Notes: generated from the letters alone by a model not told the origin. DNA of 13,715 nucleotides from an uncultured Gemmatimonadota bacterium (GCA_946887155.1 CAMPKM010000032.1:1-13715); one strand, 5' to 3'. Positions 1 through 8,435 are shown, counted from the stretch's first letter. A program made the numbers and translations.

Positions 1-1384
1 TGAGCTCGTCGCCATCCCACACGGCGAACGTGTACTCCGTATGGAGCGACGCGCGCCGGCCATGTCCCGCCTGCGCGTATATCAACACGGCGTCGATGCA
101 ACGCGGCGCGGTTTTCCACTTCCACCATGCTGCGCGGTGCGGTTCCACCCCGTACGTCGAATCTCGTCTTTTGAGCATGAGCCCTTCGACGCCGGTTTCG
201 CGCGCCCTGGTGTACGCACCCCGGACATCGTCCCAGTTCTCCGCCGGAAGAACGGGTGAGACGATGAGCCTTTGCTCCCGCGCAACGGCGTCCCGATCCG
301 GATCGAAGAGGTCGCCGTGAACGTCGATGGCTGCGGTGGCAGGCGCCGGCAGGGCGGCAACGAGACGTTCGAGTCGTTCGCGGCGCGACAAGAGCGGATG
401 TTCACGTATATCAGCTCCGCCGACTTCGAGCAGGTCGTACACGACCAGTGCGACCGGTACGTCGGCCAGGACCTGCGGTGTGAGTTGCTGCCGTCCGATG
501 CGTCGTTGTAGTCGTGAAAACGGCAACGCGGAGTCATGCTGCCAGGCCATAATTTCGCCATCGATCACCGTACCGTCTGGCAGCGTCTCGGCGGCTTCGA
601 CCAGTTCCGGAAACCGTGACGTCAGCAATTCTTCCGTGCGACTCCAGATGAAGACGTGACCGCCCCGGTGAATGACCTGCACCCTGACGCCATCCCACAT
701 CCACTCGACCTGCCAATCGGTTGCGTCACCTAACGATTCGAGCTGCTCGTCGAGCGCGTGGGCAAGGAAGAAGGGATATGGCTGCGAGACGACCGCGTCC
801 CCGTCATCGGCTGCCCTCAAGCGGTCGAACGATTCCCGGCTCGGCGTCCACGGCCCATTCAGCCGATGGGCGAGAATGGTACCTGGTATGCCGGTGGCCT
901 GCGACAGCGCGCGAACGACAAGGCTCTGAGAGACGCCCATCCGCAGTTCACCGGTGACAAGCTTGTTGAACACGAAGCGTTCCATGCCGTCGAGCTCGAG
1001 CCACGCGCGCGTCATGGCGATGCGCTGCTCACTTTCCGTGGATTTCGCGACGGGAAGGATCCGTGCTTCGATCCATTCATGCAGCGGCACGTCGAGAGGG
1101 GCTTCGCTCGCCGCCAACAACAGTGAAACGGTTTCGGCGAGATCACCGACCGCGGCGTAACACTCATCGAACATCCAGGCGGGCACATCGGCGACTTCCA
1201 TTGCCCAGGCGGCGAGTCGCCGGATCGGGATGATGCGCTTCGGTCGATGGCCACTCAGGAACCAGAGCGCCCATGCAGCGTCGGATGCGTTGGTGTGCGC
1301 GAAGTACTCGGCCATCGCAGTGACCCTGACGCTGGTCTTCGCCGTGTCGTCCAGTATCGTGACGAGCCGCGCGAAACGCCTCAC
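1..1384 (-). CDS. ATP-dependent DNA ligase (ligase-associated repair cluster), C-terminus outside window, catalytic Lys replaced by Met
   Basis: Family role: joins nicked DNA through a ligase-AMP intermediate formed on a motif I lysine. About 461 codons are visible and the gene runs off the left edge. It starts at GTG 1384, which overlaps the exonuclease stop as GTGA and has AGAGG seven bases upstream. Residues 1-200 are the alpha-helical DNA-binding domain, followed by the nucleotidyltransferase domain. Motif III is DGE at 275-277, a YDLLE motif follows, motif IV is EGLMLK at 400-405 and motif V is WWKWK at 420-424. Motif I, normally EWKWDGIR, reads EWMWDGVR, with Met229 encoded by ATG at 700-698 where AAG would give Lys. 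As written, self-adenylation should fail. The frame is open throughout and the other motifs are kept, so this is not a decayed gene. A base-calling error is possible. The OB-fold is only partly present. Family assignment is firm; activity is in doubt. Confidence 0.93.
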   Translation of the reverse strand, partial: MRRFARLVTILDDTAKTSVRVTAMAEYFAHTNASDAAWALWFLSGHRPKRIIPIRRLAAWAMEVADVPAWMFDECYAAVGDLAETVSLLLAASEAPLDVPLHEWIEARILPVAKSTESEQRIAMTRAWLELDGMERFVFNKLVTGELRMGVSQSLVVRALSQATGIPGTILAHRLNGPWTPSRESFDRLRAADDGDAVVSQPYPFFLAHALDEQLESLGDATDWQVEWMWDGVRVQVIHRGGHVFIWSRTEELLTSRFPELVEAAETLPDGTVIDGEIMAWQHDSALPFSRLQRRIGRQQLTPQVLADVPVALVVYDLLEVGGADIREHPLLSRRERLERLVAALPAPATAAIDVHGDLFDPDRDAVAREQRLIVSPVLPAENWDDVRGAYTRARETGVEGLMLKRRDSTYGVEPHRAAWWKWKTAPRCIDAVLIYAQAGHGRRASLHTEYTFAVWDGDEL

Positions 1385-2424
1385 CCGTTGGCCTCTTCGG
1401 TCGCATCGGGCGCTGGGTCTTCCGCAGGCTCGCTGTCATCGAGCTCTCCTTTCCACGCTGTAGCGACCATGCGGGCATCGACGTCGTGTTCAGTGAGCCA
1501 GCGTACGAGTGACTCGCGATAACCGTGCGTCACGAGGACCCGTTCAGCTCCCGTGGCGCGGATCGTGTCGAGCAGCGATGGCCAGTCCACGTGATCCGAA
1601 AGTGCGAAGCCACGATCGACGGTCCGCCTCCGCCGCATCCCCCTGATGCTCATCCAGCCTGACGCGAATGCCGCCGAGATCGCGCCGAAGCGCCTGAGCC
1701 ATAACGATCCGGCGGCCGAGGGCGGGGCGATCACGAGCGCTCCGGTCCAGTCCTGGTCGCGCGGCATCGCGCTCGCCCGCCTGCTTTCGAGCAAGGCGAC
1801 GCCGCTGTCCCGGTAGTCGGCGTTCAGTCGTTCCACCGCGCCATGGGTGAAGACCGGACCGGCTGGCGCGTGTCGCAGGCCATTCAGCAGCCGCTGCGCC
1901 TTGCCTAACGCGTAGGCAAAGATGACCGACGTGATCCCGATGGCGGCGTTGTCGCGCCACCACTCGTGGATGGCCGTGAACGTGTCCTGCTGCGGCCGCC
2001 ACCGGTAGATCGGCAGGCCGAACGTGGATTCGGTGATGAACGTATGGCAGCGCACGAGCTCGAACGGCGCGCATGTCTCGTCCGGTTCCACCTTGTAGTC
2101 GCCGGACACGACCCAGACCTCGCCCTTGTACTCGACCCGGATCTGCGATGAACCGAGTATGTGGCCGGCTGGGTGCAGTGAGACCTTCACCTCGTTCAGT
2201 GTGACGCGTTCGCCGTAATCGATCGGCGTGATGGCTGCGTCAGCGCCGAGCCGCGTGCGGAGGACGCGTTCCCCCGACCGGGCCGCGATGTAGTGCAGCG
2301 ATCCCGGCCGCGCGTGATCGCCGTGGGCGTGAGTGATGATCGCGCGCTCAACCGGAAGCCAGGGATCGATATGAAAATCGCCGGCCTCGCAGTACAAGCC
2401 GCGGTCGGTGGATTGAAGCAGCAT
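1381..2424 (-). CDS. Ligase-associated DNA exonuclease, metallo-beta-lactamase fold
   Basis: A 347-residue protein of the metallo-beta-lactamase/beta-CASP-like exonuclease family found beside ATP-dependent ligases, usually with an Lhr-type helicase and a metallophosphoesterase. These are thought to act together in DNA end or gap repair in the cytosol. The metal-binding HxHxDH motif is intact as HAHGDH at residues 32-37, followed by GHILGSSQ, SGDYK, ESTFG and a late VTHGY segment. The frame is open to 2511, but ATG 2424 is the better start: it has GGAG seven bases upstream and the protein then begins at the usual point before the first strand. The stop overlaps the ligase start by four bases, so translation is probably coupled. 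The rest of the cluster, if present, must lie beyond the left edge downstream of the ligase. It is divergent from the NhaA gene across 56 bases. Confidence 0.92.
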   Translation of the reverse strand: MLLQSTDRGLYCEAGDFHIDPWLPVERAIITHAHGDHARPGSLHYIAARSGERVLRTRLGADAAITPIDYGERVTLNEVKVSLHPAGHILGSSQIRVEYKGEVWVVSGDYKVEPDETCAPFELVRCHTFITESTFGLPIYRWRPQQDTFTAIHEWWRDNAAIGITSVIFAYALGKAQRLLNGLRHAPAGPVFTHGAVERLNADYRDSGVALLESRRASAMPRDQDWTGALVIAPPSAAGSLWLRRFGAISAAFASGWMSIRGMRRRRTVDRGFALSDHVDWPSLLDTIRATGAERVLVTHGYRESLVRWLTEHDVDARMVATAWKGELDDSEPAEDPAPDATEEANG

Positions 2425-2480
2425 TGGCAAGCTCCGGGTGACCTTAGACAGAAGGTATCCCGCGTGCCACCTTTGCCAGC
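2425..2480. promoter_or_regulatory. Short divergent intergenic region between exonuclease and nhaA fusion
   Basis: Only 56 bases separate two divergent starts, so both promoters must sit here or inside the coding regions. The exonuclease ribosome binding site (minus-strand GGAG) is at its left edge. A six-base inverted pair, TGGCAA next to the exonuclease ATG and TTGCCA next to the nhaA ATG, frames the gap. No good -35/-10 pair and no Shine-Dalgarno site directly before ATG 2481 are seen, so the nhaA message may be leaderless or weakly initiated. Confidence 0.4.
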
Positions 2481-4310
2481 ATGTATGCAACTCCCGACCC
2501 GCTGTCCCCACCGGTCGATCTGGCCCGCGACCACGTGCTTGGTCCGCCTGACGCCGAGATTACGCTGGTCGAGTTCGGCAGTTATGCGTGCCCCCGGTGT
2601 CACGTGGTGCACGAAATCATCGAAGAGTTGCGCAGCCGGTTTGGTGACCGAATGCGGTATGTGTTCCGGCACTTGCCGATTGCAGGCAGCGATGCCGCGG
2701 TGCCTGCCGCCGAGCTGGCGGAATATGCAGCCGAATCGAATGGCCGGTTCTGGGAGGTTCACGAAGCACTGATGGAGCGGGGGCCCGTCTTTGCAGACGG
2801 GGACTTCGAGCAGATCGCCATCGCGTCGGGCCTGTCGCATGACCTGGGCGACGCGCCCACCCTCGCGGCGGCGCAGGCGCGTGTGCGCGCTGACGTCGAA
2901 AGCGCGCGGAACAGCGGAGTGCGGGTAACGCCCACGTTTTTCATCAACGGCCGGCGATATACGGGCACGTGGGACGAGAGCTCGCTGGCCGACGCGATGC
3001 TCGGTTCACTCGGGCACAGGGTGCAGGCGGCAGCGTTCCAGTTCGTACGCTGGGGACCGGCGTCGGGATTGCTTCTCGCGCTCGCGACGCTGGTTGCACT
3101 GGTATTGAGCAACTCGCCGGTGCGATCGGCGTTCCAGAGCCTCTGGAACACGACGGTGGGTTTGCAGGCGGGCAGTTCTTCCCTGGCGCTCTCGGTGCTG
3201 GACTGGGTCAATCATGGACTGCTGACGATCTTCTTCGTCGTCGTCGGACTCGAGATCAAGCGGGAGTTCACGGTCGGTCACCTGGCGAGCGTCCGTTCAG
3301 GGGCGTTGCCGGTGATGGCAGCGTTCGGTGGTATCATCCTGCCCGCGGTGATCTACTCGGCGATCGCGCCACCTGAACTGCGGCATGGTTGGGGCATTCC
3401 GATCGGAACCGATACGGCATTCGCGGTCGCCCTGATCGTCCTGATGGGGGCTCGCGTGCCTATCGAGTTGCGCGTGTTCCTCACGGCGGCGGTCATCATT
3501 GACGACATCGTGGCGATCCTGGTGATCGCGCTGTTCTACACGAGCGGGATCAACTTCGCCTACCTGAGCGCCGCGGCGGTGGTGACCGCGTTGCTCGTGG
3601 CACTCAATCGCGCGGGCGTGTACCGCCTGCTCCCATATGCAGCGTTAGGTGTCCTCCTCTGGTTCCTGTTCCACGAGTCAGGGCTGCACGCCACGCTGGC
3701 CGGCGTCATCCTGGCCGTGCTCGTGCCAACCAGGCCACCACCGAATCTCGAAGCGCTGATGGCACAGGCGGCCGCGGTGATTCACCTCGAGGACCGTCAC
3801 ACTGGGGAGGCCATGCGGGCGGGTCCCTCGGAACCGGTCATGCAGGCGCTCAACGAGATCCACGGCCGGATCGAGTCGCCGGCCGACCGGTTGCTGAGAA
3901 GCGTCGAACCGTGGTCGAGTTACGTGGTCCTGCCGATTTTTGCGCTGGCTAATGCGGGAGTGGAATGGTCCCTGGGCGTGTTCGAGGGCAGGGGAGACCT
4001 GACGCTCGCCATTGTACTCGGACTCGTATTCGGAAAGCCGGCCGGGATCCTGCTCGCCGCGCGCCTGGCGGTCGTGCTGGGGCTGGCGACGAAGCCTGAT
4101 TCGTATTCCTGGCGACAGTTGGCAGGGGCCGGTGCGCTGGGTGGCATCGGATTCACGATGGCGCTCTTTATTGCCAGTGCGGCCTTTCCAGACCCGGCCG
4201 ATTACGCCGCGGCCAAGATCGCCATCTTTCTGGCGTCGCTCCTCGCGGCGATGTCCGGCGTTACAATCCTCTGGCGTGCCGGCGCCGCGCGCGATGGGAA
4301 CGGCACGTAA
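2481..4310 (+). CDS. nhaA: DsbA/thioredoxin-like domain fused to Na+/H+ antiporter NhaA
   Basis: A 609-residue fusion. Residues 1 to about 178 are a DsbA/thioredoxin-4-like domain with CPRC at 37-40 and the cis-proline loop VTPTFF at 149-154. No signal peptide precedes it. Residues from about 185 to the end are a full NhaA antiporter, which exchanges Na+ (or Li+) for protons across the inner membrane. The ion-binding Asp pair is present as IIDDIVA (D341, D342), and the GTDTAFA segment carries D311, matching the third conserved Asp. [14 protein letters not shown] and [11 protein letters not shown] are also family signatures. E. coli NhaA is about 390 residues, so the extra length is the thioredoxin domain. 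NhaA has a cytosolic N-terminus, so the redox domain should face the cytosol. No Shine-Dalgarno is seen before ATG 2481 and no upstream in-frame start is close. A universal stress protein follows after 26 bases. The substrate of the CPRC domain is unknown. Confidence 0.95.
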   Translation: MYATPDPLSPPVDLARDHVLGPPDAEITLVEFGSYACPRCHVVHEIIEELRSRFGDRMRYVFRHLPIAGSDAAVPAAELAEYAAESNGRFWEVHEALMERGPVFADGDFEQIAIASGLSHDLGDAPTLAAAQARVRADVESARNSGVRVTPTFFINGRRYTGTWDESSLADAMLGSLGHRVQAAAFQFVRWGPASGLLLALATLVALVLSNSPVRSAFQSLWNTTVGLQAGSSSLALSVLDWVNHGLLTIFFVVVGLEIKREFTVGHLASVRSGALPVMAAFGGIILPAVIYSAIAPPELRHGWGIPIGTDTAFAVALIVLMGARVPIELRVFLTAAVIIDDIVAILVIALFYTSGINFAYLSAAAVVTALLVALNRAGVYRLLPYAALGVLLWFLFHESGLHATLAGVILAVLVPTRPPPNLEALMAQAAAVIHLEDRHTGEAMRAGPSEPVMQALNEIHGRIESPADRLLRSVEPWSSYVVLPIFALANAGVEWSLGVFEGRGDLTLAIVLGLVFGKPAGILLAARLAVVLGLATKPDSYSWRQLAGAGALGGIGFTMALFIASAAFPDPADYAAAKIAIFLASLLAAMSGVTILWRAGAARDGNGT

Positions 4311-4336
4311 GGCGCGACCATCTACTGGAGGGACCC

Positions 4337-5278
4337 ATGGTGAAAGGTGGCGTGCGATATTCGGCGGCCGGGTTTCATTCGTTGCTGGTACCAATCGACC
4401 TCTCGCCGGCGTCGGACCGGGTGGTCGGCCGCGTTGCGCAACTGCCCCTCGCTGAAGGCTGCCGGATCACGTTGCTGCACGTGATTTCAATGGACCTTCC
4501 CGTGCGCGATCGAAAACGCGCGGAGGTCGCCGCGAGAAAAGTGCTCAGGGCGGAAGCACAGGAACTTGGCCGGCAACTGCCCCGCGGCGTTGCGCTGCAG
4601 AGCGTCGTCGCGCAGGGCGCGGCGGCAACGGAAATTGCACGGTACGCAACGTCGGTGAAGGCCGAGTTGGTCGTGATGGGCCGATATGGTGGCAGCGTGT
4701 TGCGGGACGTGTTTCTCGGATCGACCGCGGAACGGGTCATCCGTCGCGGACAACTTCCGGTGCTGGCGGTGCGCCTTCGTGCGCGAACTCCGTATCGCCA
4801 CCCGGCGCTGGCGCTCGACATCGATCAGGCGGCGAACGAGAGCGTGGCGATGCTGCTCCGGATTATTCCGCCAAAGCGGCCGCCGGTCACGGTCATCCAT
4901 GCCTTTGACGTTCCCCACTACGGCATGCTGAATCCCGGGATGTCGACCGACGATGCCGAGGAATACAACGATGAGTATCGCGAGAAGGCGCTCCACGAAA
5001 TCGCGGCGCTGCTCAGGAAGGCGCTTCTCCGTTCGAAAGCAGGTCCGGACGACGCGCCCATCTGGAAAGCGCATATTCGATATGGAACGCCCAGGCTGGT
5101 CATCGAACGAACCGTCCGAAGGACGGACACCGACCTCCTCGTGCTCGGGACGCGCGGTCGCTCGGGTGCTGCTTACCTCTTTCTGGGCACGGTCGCCGGC
5201 GACGTCCTCCGCAACGTGGCGTGCGATGTGTTGGTCGTACCGCCTCGCCGACAGCCCTCTCGCAAAAAGGGACGGTAG
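4337..5278 (+). CDS. Tandem universal stress protein (two UspA domains), ATP-binding type
   Basis: A 313-residue cytosolic protein with two UspA domains in one chain. The first runs from about residue 13 to 146 and the second from about 156 to 303. Both carry the Usp nucleotide-binding pattern G-2x-G-9x-G-(S/T): G115, G118, G128-S129 in the first and G271, G274, G284-T285 in the second. The start strand of domain one reads LLVPIDLS, with D21 in the usual adenine-contacting place. ATG 4337 has GGAGG five bases upstream. It lies 26 bases after the nhaA stop and is probably cotranscribed, linking it to ion or pH stress. Its stop is three bases from the end of the opposing tandem Usp gene. Usp proteins act as ATP-dependent stress effectors, but the partner cannot be read from sequence. 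The C-terminus is basic. Confidence 0.93.
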   Translation: MVKGGVRYSAAGFHSLLVPIDLSPASDRVVGRVAQLPLAEGCRITLLHVISMDLPVRDRKRAEVAARKVLRAEAQELGRQLPRGVALQSVVAQGAAATEIARYATSVKAELVVMGRYGGSVLRDVFLGSTAERVIRRGQLPVLAVRLRARTPYRHPALALDIDQAANESVAMLLRIIPPKRPPVTVIHAFDVPHYGMLNPGMSTDDAEEYNDEYREKALHEIAALLRKALLRSKAGPDDAPIWKAHIRYGTPRLVIERTVRRTDTDLLVLGTRGRSGAAYLFLGTVAGDVLRNVACDVLVVPPRRQPSRKKGR

Positions 5279-5281
5279 TGC

Positions 5282-6220
5282 CTAACGCGGCGTAACCAGG
5301 AGTACGGGCACGACGCTCTCGCGGACCACTTTTTCGGCCACGCTGCCGAGCACGAAGCGTTTCAGCCCGCTCGATCCGCGCGTGGTCATCGCGACGAAGT
5401 CGGCCTGCTCAGCGCGAATCGCGCGGCTGATCTCGGCCGGCGGATCTGCGCCCTCAATTACGCGAACCTTGACCTCGGCCACGCCCTGGGCCCGGAGCTT
5501 CTCGGCGACGGTGTTCAACCGTTTCTCGGCGGCCCGATGTTCCCGTGTGGTTTCGGGCAGCCGCGAGCGTGCGTCGAGAATACCGGTTTCGGCGAGTGCT
5601 TCCAGCGCGGGCGGTGATCCTTGCAGAAATGCGGGCGTGACGACCTCGAGCAACACATATGCGAGTGCGCTTCCGCCGGGAAGGCGCATGACTTGATTGA
5701 CGGCTGCCAGGCCGAAAGCGGAGCCGTCGAGCGGAATGAGGACGCGCCGAAACCGGTTGTCTTTCCGGTTGACGTCGTCAGTACGGGGTGGAACAAGGAC
5801 GACGGGGCGGGGACTCTCGCGCATCACACGGTCCGCGACACTCCCTCGAAGAGCGCGACCGACGACGCTCGCCGCCTGCGTGCCCATGACCACGAGAATG
5901 ACGCCGGCTTCGGCGGCGCGTGTTACCAGTACACCAGCCACGTCGACGCCCTCGGCAACCTCCGCCGTCACCGAGCGGCCGGTTTCGGCGGTGATCCCGT
6001 CGGCGGTCTCGCGAACGCTCTGCTCGAGCTTCGCCTTGAGCTCGACGGCGGCGTCCTTCACACCCAACCGGCCTGCGCGCGGCGATAGGTGCTCGACGGG
6101 TGTATCGAAGACGCGGACCAGGCGAAGATCCGTGTGAGCCAGATCAGCGAAGGCGGCGGCGACTGGAATGGCTCGCACGTCCTTGAAGGACCCATCGAGT
6201 GGAACGAGAATGGTGCGCAT
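5282..6220 (-). CDS. Tandem universal stress protein with degenerate ATP-binding motifs
   Basis: A 312-residue protein with two UspA domains, residues 1-145 and about 157-310, each starting with a VPLDGS or IPLDGS strand. The glycine motif is imperfect in both halves: the first has G113-2x-A116-9x-G126-S127 and the second T279-2x-G282-9x-G292-S293. Nucleotide binding may therefore be weaker than in the neighbouring Usp at 4337-5278. The frame stays open much further upstream, but ATG 6220 is chosen because the Usp fold begins at its second residue (RTILVPLDGS). The upstream AGCAGATCAC is only a weak ribosome binding site. The gene is divergent from the P-type ATPase and convergent with the other Usp, three bases apart. 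Its TAG stop lies inside a copy of the CGTTAGG heptamer. Confidence 0.92.
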   Translation of the reverse strand: MRTILVPLDGSFKDVRAIPVAAAFADLAHTDLRLVRVFDTPVEHLSPRAGRLGVKDAAVELKAKLEQSVRETADGITAETGRSVTAEVAEGVDVAGVLVTRAAEAGVILVVMGTQAASVVGRALRGSVADRVMRESPRPVVLVPPRTDDVNRKDNRFRRVLIPLDGSAFGLAAVNQVMRLPGGSALAYVLLEVVTPAFLQGSPPALEALAETGILDARSRLPETTREHRAAEKRLNTVAEKLRAQGVAEVKVRVIEGADPPAEISRAIRAEQADFVAMTTRGSSGLKRFVLGSVAEKVVRESVVPVLLVTPR

Positions 6221-6301
6221 GTGATCTGCTGGGCGTTTATGCGATCCGCATGGAAGCACAATACCACGTCTGCCGGCGCTGATGTCCGGAATAGGCAAGA
6301 G
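6221..6301. promoter_or_regulatory. Divergent control region usp / copper-type ATPase with 13-bp inverted repeat
   Basis: An 81-base gap between divergent starts. Positions 6239-6251 form a perfect 5-3-5 inverted repeat, ATGCG-ATC-CGCAT, sited where a single dimeric regulator could control both genes. On the minus strand TATTGT at 6263-6258 could be a -10, but no matching -35 is evident. Operator status is inference from symmetry and position only. Confidence 0.35.
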
Positions 6302-8425
6302 ATGAACGGCATCGTCAACACGCATCACCATCATGGCGCACACGAGCATGGCGGCCACGTCAGGCATGCGCGCAGCCACGATGCGCCTGGTGGTCATGCT
6401 GAGCACGGCGGCCACGATAAACACGCCAGCCACGACCAGCATGCCGGGCACAGCGTGGAGATGTTCCGGTCGAAGTTCTGGATCTCGCTTGCGCTGACCA
6501 TACCGACGCTGTTGTGGGGCCACATGCTTGGCCGCCTCTTCGGTCGCCACGAGCCGCTGCTGCCCGGTGCGGAGTGGATCGCGCCGCTCTTCGGCACGGC
6601 CGTTTTCGTCCATGGCGGTTCGGTGTTCATCAAGGGTGCGGTCGGAGAGCTGCGTGCACGCCAACCGGGCATGATGACGTTGATCGCGCTGGCGATCACG
6701 GTGGCATTCGTCTTCAGCGCGGCGGTCGCGCTTGGCTATCCGGGCATGCCCCTGTGGGAAGAGCTGGCGACGTTGATCACGATCATGCTGCTTGGCCACT
6801 GGATCGAGATGCGTTCGATCTTCCAGGCGCAGGGCGCGCTGAAAGAGCTGGCGAAACTTCTGCCGAACACCGCTCTCCGCGAAATCGATGGGCACACCGA
6901 GGAGGTCGCACTCGGTGAATTGAGAACGGGTGACATGATACTCGTCAGGCCCGGCGCGAGCGTGCCCGCCGACGGCATTGTGCGGAGCGGGAGCAGTGCG
7001 GTGAACGAATCGATGATCACCGGTGAATCGCGCCCGGTCGAGAAGGCCGGGAACGACACCGTCATCGCCGGCACCGTGAATGGTGCAGGTTCACTGCGGG
7101 TAGAGGTCACGCGGATCGGCGACGAGACGTCGCTCGCGCGCATCATGCGCCTGGTCGACCAGGCGCAGCGTTCGCGTTCGCGCGCCCAGGCGCTGGCCGA
7201 CCGGGCGGCGTTCGTGCTGACGATTGTCGCGGTCGCAGCCGGCGTGGTCACGGCGATCGCCTGGACGGCGGTGGGTCCCGGGCCCGCGTTCACGGTGGAA
7301 CGTGTCGTTTCCGTTCTGGTCATCGCCTGCCCCCACGCGTTAGGCCTGGCAATTCCACTCGTGATCGCCATCTCGACCACGCTGGGCGCCCGCACCGGAC
7401 TGTTGATCCGGGACCGTCGCGGGCTGGAAGAAGCACGCAACCTCGACGCGGTCGTGTTCGACAAGACCGGCACGCTGACACTGGCCGAACACCGGGTGGT
7501 GGCGATGGCGGTCGCGGCCGGATTGACGGAGGATGACGCACTTCGGCTGGCGGCGGCGGTGGAGCGGGACTCGGAACACCCAGTGGCGCGCGCGATCATC
7601 GCCAGCGCCGGCGAGCGCGGGCTCGATGCTCCGCGGGCGCACCGTTTCCGGGCGCTTCCCGGGCATGGCGTTGAAGCCGAGATATCGGGCCGCATGTTGC
7701 AGGTGGGTGGCCCGAACCTGCTCCGCCAGCTGGGCGTCGAGCCAGACAAAACGTTAGGCGGCGCTGCCGCGGACGCCGCGACGCGAGGGCAATCCGCCGT
7801 CTACCTGGTGGAGGACCGCCGCGCGCTGGCGATGTTTGCCGTGGCCGATGCCGTTCGGCCGGAATCACGCGAGGCAGTGCGGCGGCTGCAGGACGCGGGG
7901 ATCGAGGTGGTGATGTTGACCGGCGACGCCTGGCCCGTCGCGGAAGCCGTGGCCAGGGATCTCGGGATCAACACGGTGTTCGCCGAGGTCCTGCCGGAGG
8001 ACAAGGCGAAGAAGATCGAGGAGCTCAAGGCGACCGGGAAACGCGTGGCGATGGTTGGCGACGGCGTCAACGACGCGCCCGCCCTGGTCACCGCCGATGT
8101 GGGGATCGCGATCGGCGCCGGGACCGACGTGGCGGTGGAAGCGGGTGACGTGGTGCTGGTGCGCAGCGATCCTCGCGACGTGGCGAGGATCGTCGAGTTG
8201 TCGAAGGCGAGCTACCGCAAGATGGTCCAGAACCTGTGGTGGGCGGCGGGTTACAACGTCGTCGCCATTCCGCTCGCCGCCGGTGTGTTGTACAACCAGG
8301 GAATCCTGCTCCCGCCCGCGGCCGCTGCCGTGTTGATGTCGGCCAGTACGGTCATCGTGGCCATCAACGCGCAGCTTCTTCGGCGCGCCGGTACGGCCGA
8401 TTCACCGGCGTCGCGTCCTGCCTGA
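6302..8425 (+). CDS. copB: P1B-3-type copper/silver-transporting ATPase (CopB-like) with His-rich N-terminus
   Basis: A 707-residue inner-membrane P-type ATPase, probably exporting Cu or Ag from the cytosol with ATP. The membrane metal site is CPH (C343-P344-H345), the mark of the P1B-3 group, rather than CPC. TGES at 240-243 (actuator domain), DKTGT with phosphorylated D387, the SEHP nucleotide-binding motif and GDGVND at 586-591 are all intact. The last membrane segments carry YNVVAIPLAAGVL and MSASTVIVAINA, typical of the group. Residues 1-50 hold 16 histidines, replacing the CxxC metal-binding domain of CopA types. From H32 to H50 they fall every third residue. ATG 6302 is chosen because the His-rich head starts there; AAGAG lies just upstream. 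An upstream in-frame ATG at 6239 would add 21 residues and sit within 20 bases of the divergent usp start. The gene symbol rests on class similarity. Metal specificity is inferred. Confidence 0.93.
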   Translation: MNGIVNTHHHHGAHEHGGHVRHARSHDAPGGHAEHGGHDKHASHDQHAGHSVEMFRSKFWISLALTIPTLLWGHMLGRLFGRHEPLLPGAEWIAPLFGTAVFVHGGSVFIKGAVGELRARQPGMMTLIALAITVAFVFSAAVALGYPGMPLWEELATLITIMLLGHWIEMRSIFQAQGALKELAKLLPNTALREIDGHTEEVALGELRTGDMILVRPGASVPADGIVRSGSSAVNESMITGESRPVEKAGNDTVIAGTVNGAGSLRVEVTRIGDETSLARIMRLVDQAQRSRSRAQALADRAAFVLTIVAVAAGVVTAIAWTAVGPGPAFTVERVVSVLVIACPHALGLAIPLVIAISTTLGARTGLLIRDRRGLEEARNLDAVVFDKTGTLTLAEHRVVAMAVAAGLTEDDALRLAAAVERDSEHPVARAIIASAGERGLDAPRAHRFRALPGHGVEAEISGRMLQVGGPNLLRQLGVEPDKTLGGAAADAATRGQSAVYLVEDRRALAMFAVADAVRPESREAVRRLQDAGIEVVMLTGDAWPVAEAVARDLGINTVFAEVLPEDKAKKIEELKATGKRVAMVGDGVNDAPALVTADVGIAIGAGTDVAVEAGDVVLVRSDPRDVARIVELSKASYRKMVQNLWWAAGYNVVAIPLAAGVLYNQGILLPPAAAAVLMSASTVIVAINAQLLRRAGTADSPASRPA

Positions 8426-8435
8426 CGAGTCAGGC
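8420..8435. terminator. Candidate bidirectional terminator, palindrome over two convergent stop codons
   Basis: GCCTGAC-GA-GTCAGGC is a perfect 7-2-7 inverted repeat. As RNA it would give a six-pair stem with a CGAG tetraloop. It contains the TGA of the ATPase (8423-8425) and the TGA of the opposing regulator (8432-8430). No T-run follows on either side, so intrinsic termination would be weak. Confidence 0.4.

Noticed and set aside
82..561. 159-residue minus-strand ORF and similar long ORFs inside the ligase
   Set aside because: They are out-of-frame shadows; the ligase frame contains the conserved motifs over the same bases.
6089..6301. Longer start for the P-type ATPase at 6089
   Set aside because: The added residues overlap the opposing Usp coding region and resemble no ATPase domain; the His-rich head begins at 6302.
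6221..6895. N-terminal extension of the minus-strand universal stress protein up to 6895
   Set aside because: The Usp fold starts at ATG 6220, and the extension lies antisense to the conserved ATPase N-terminus with low-complexity Arg/Asp-rich sequence.
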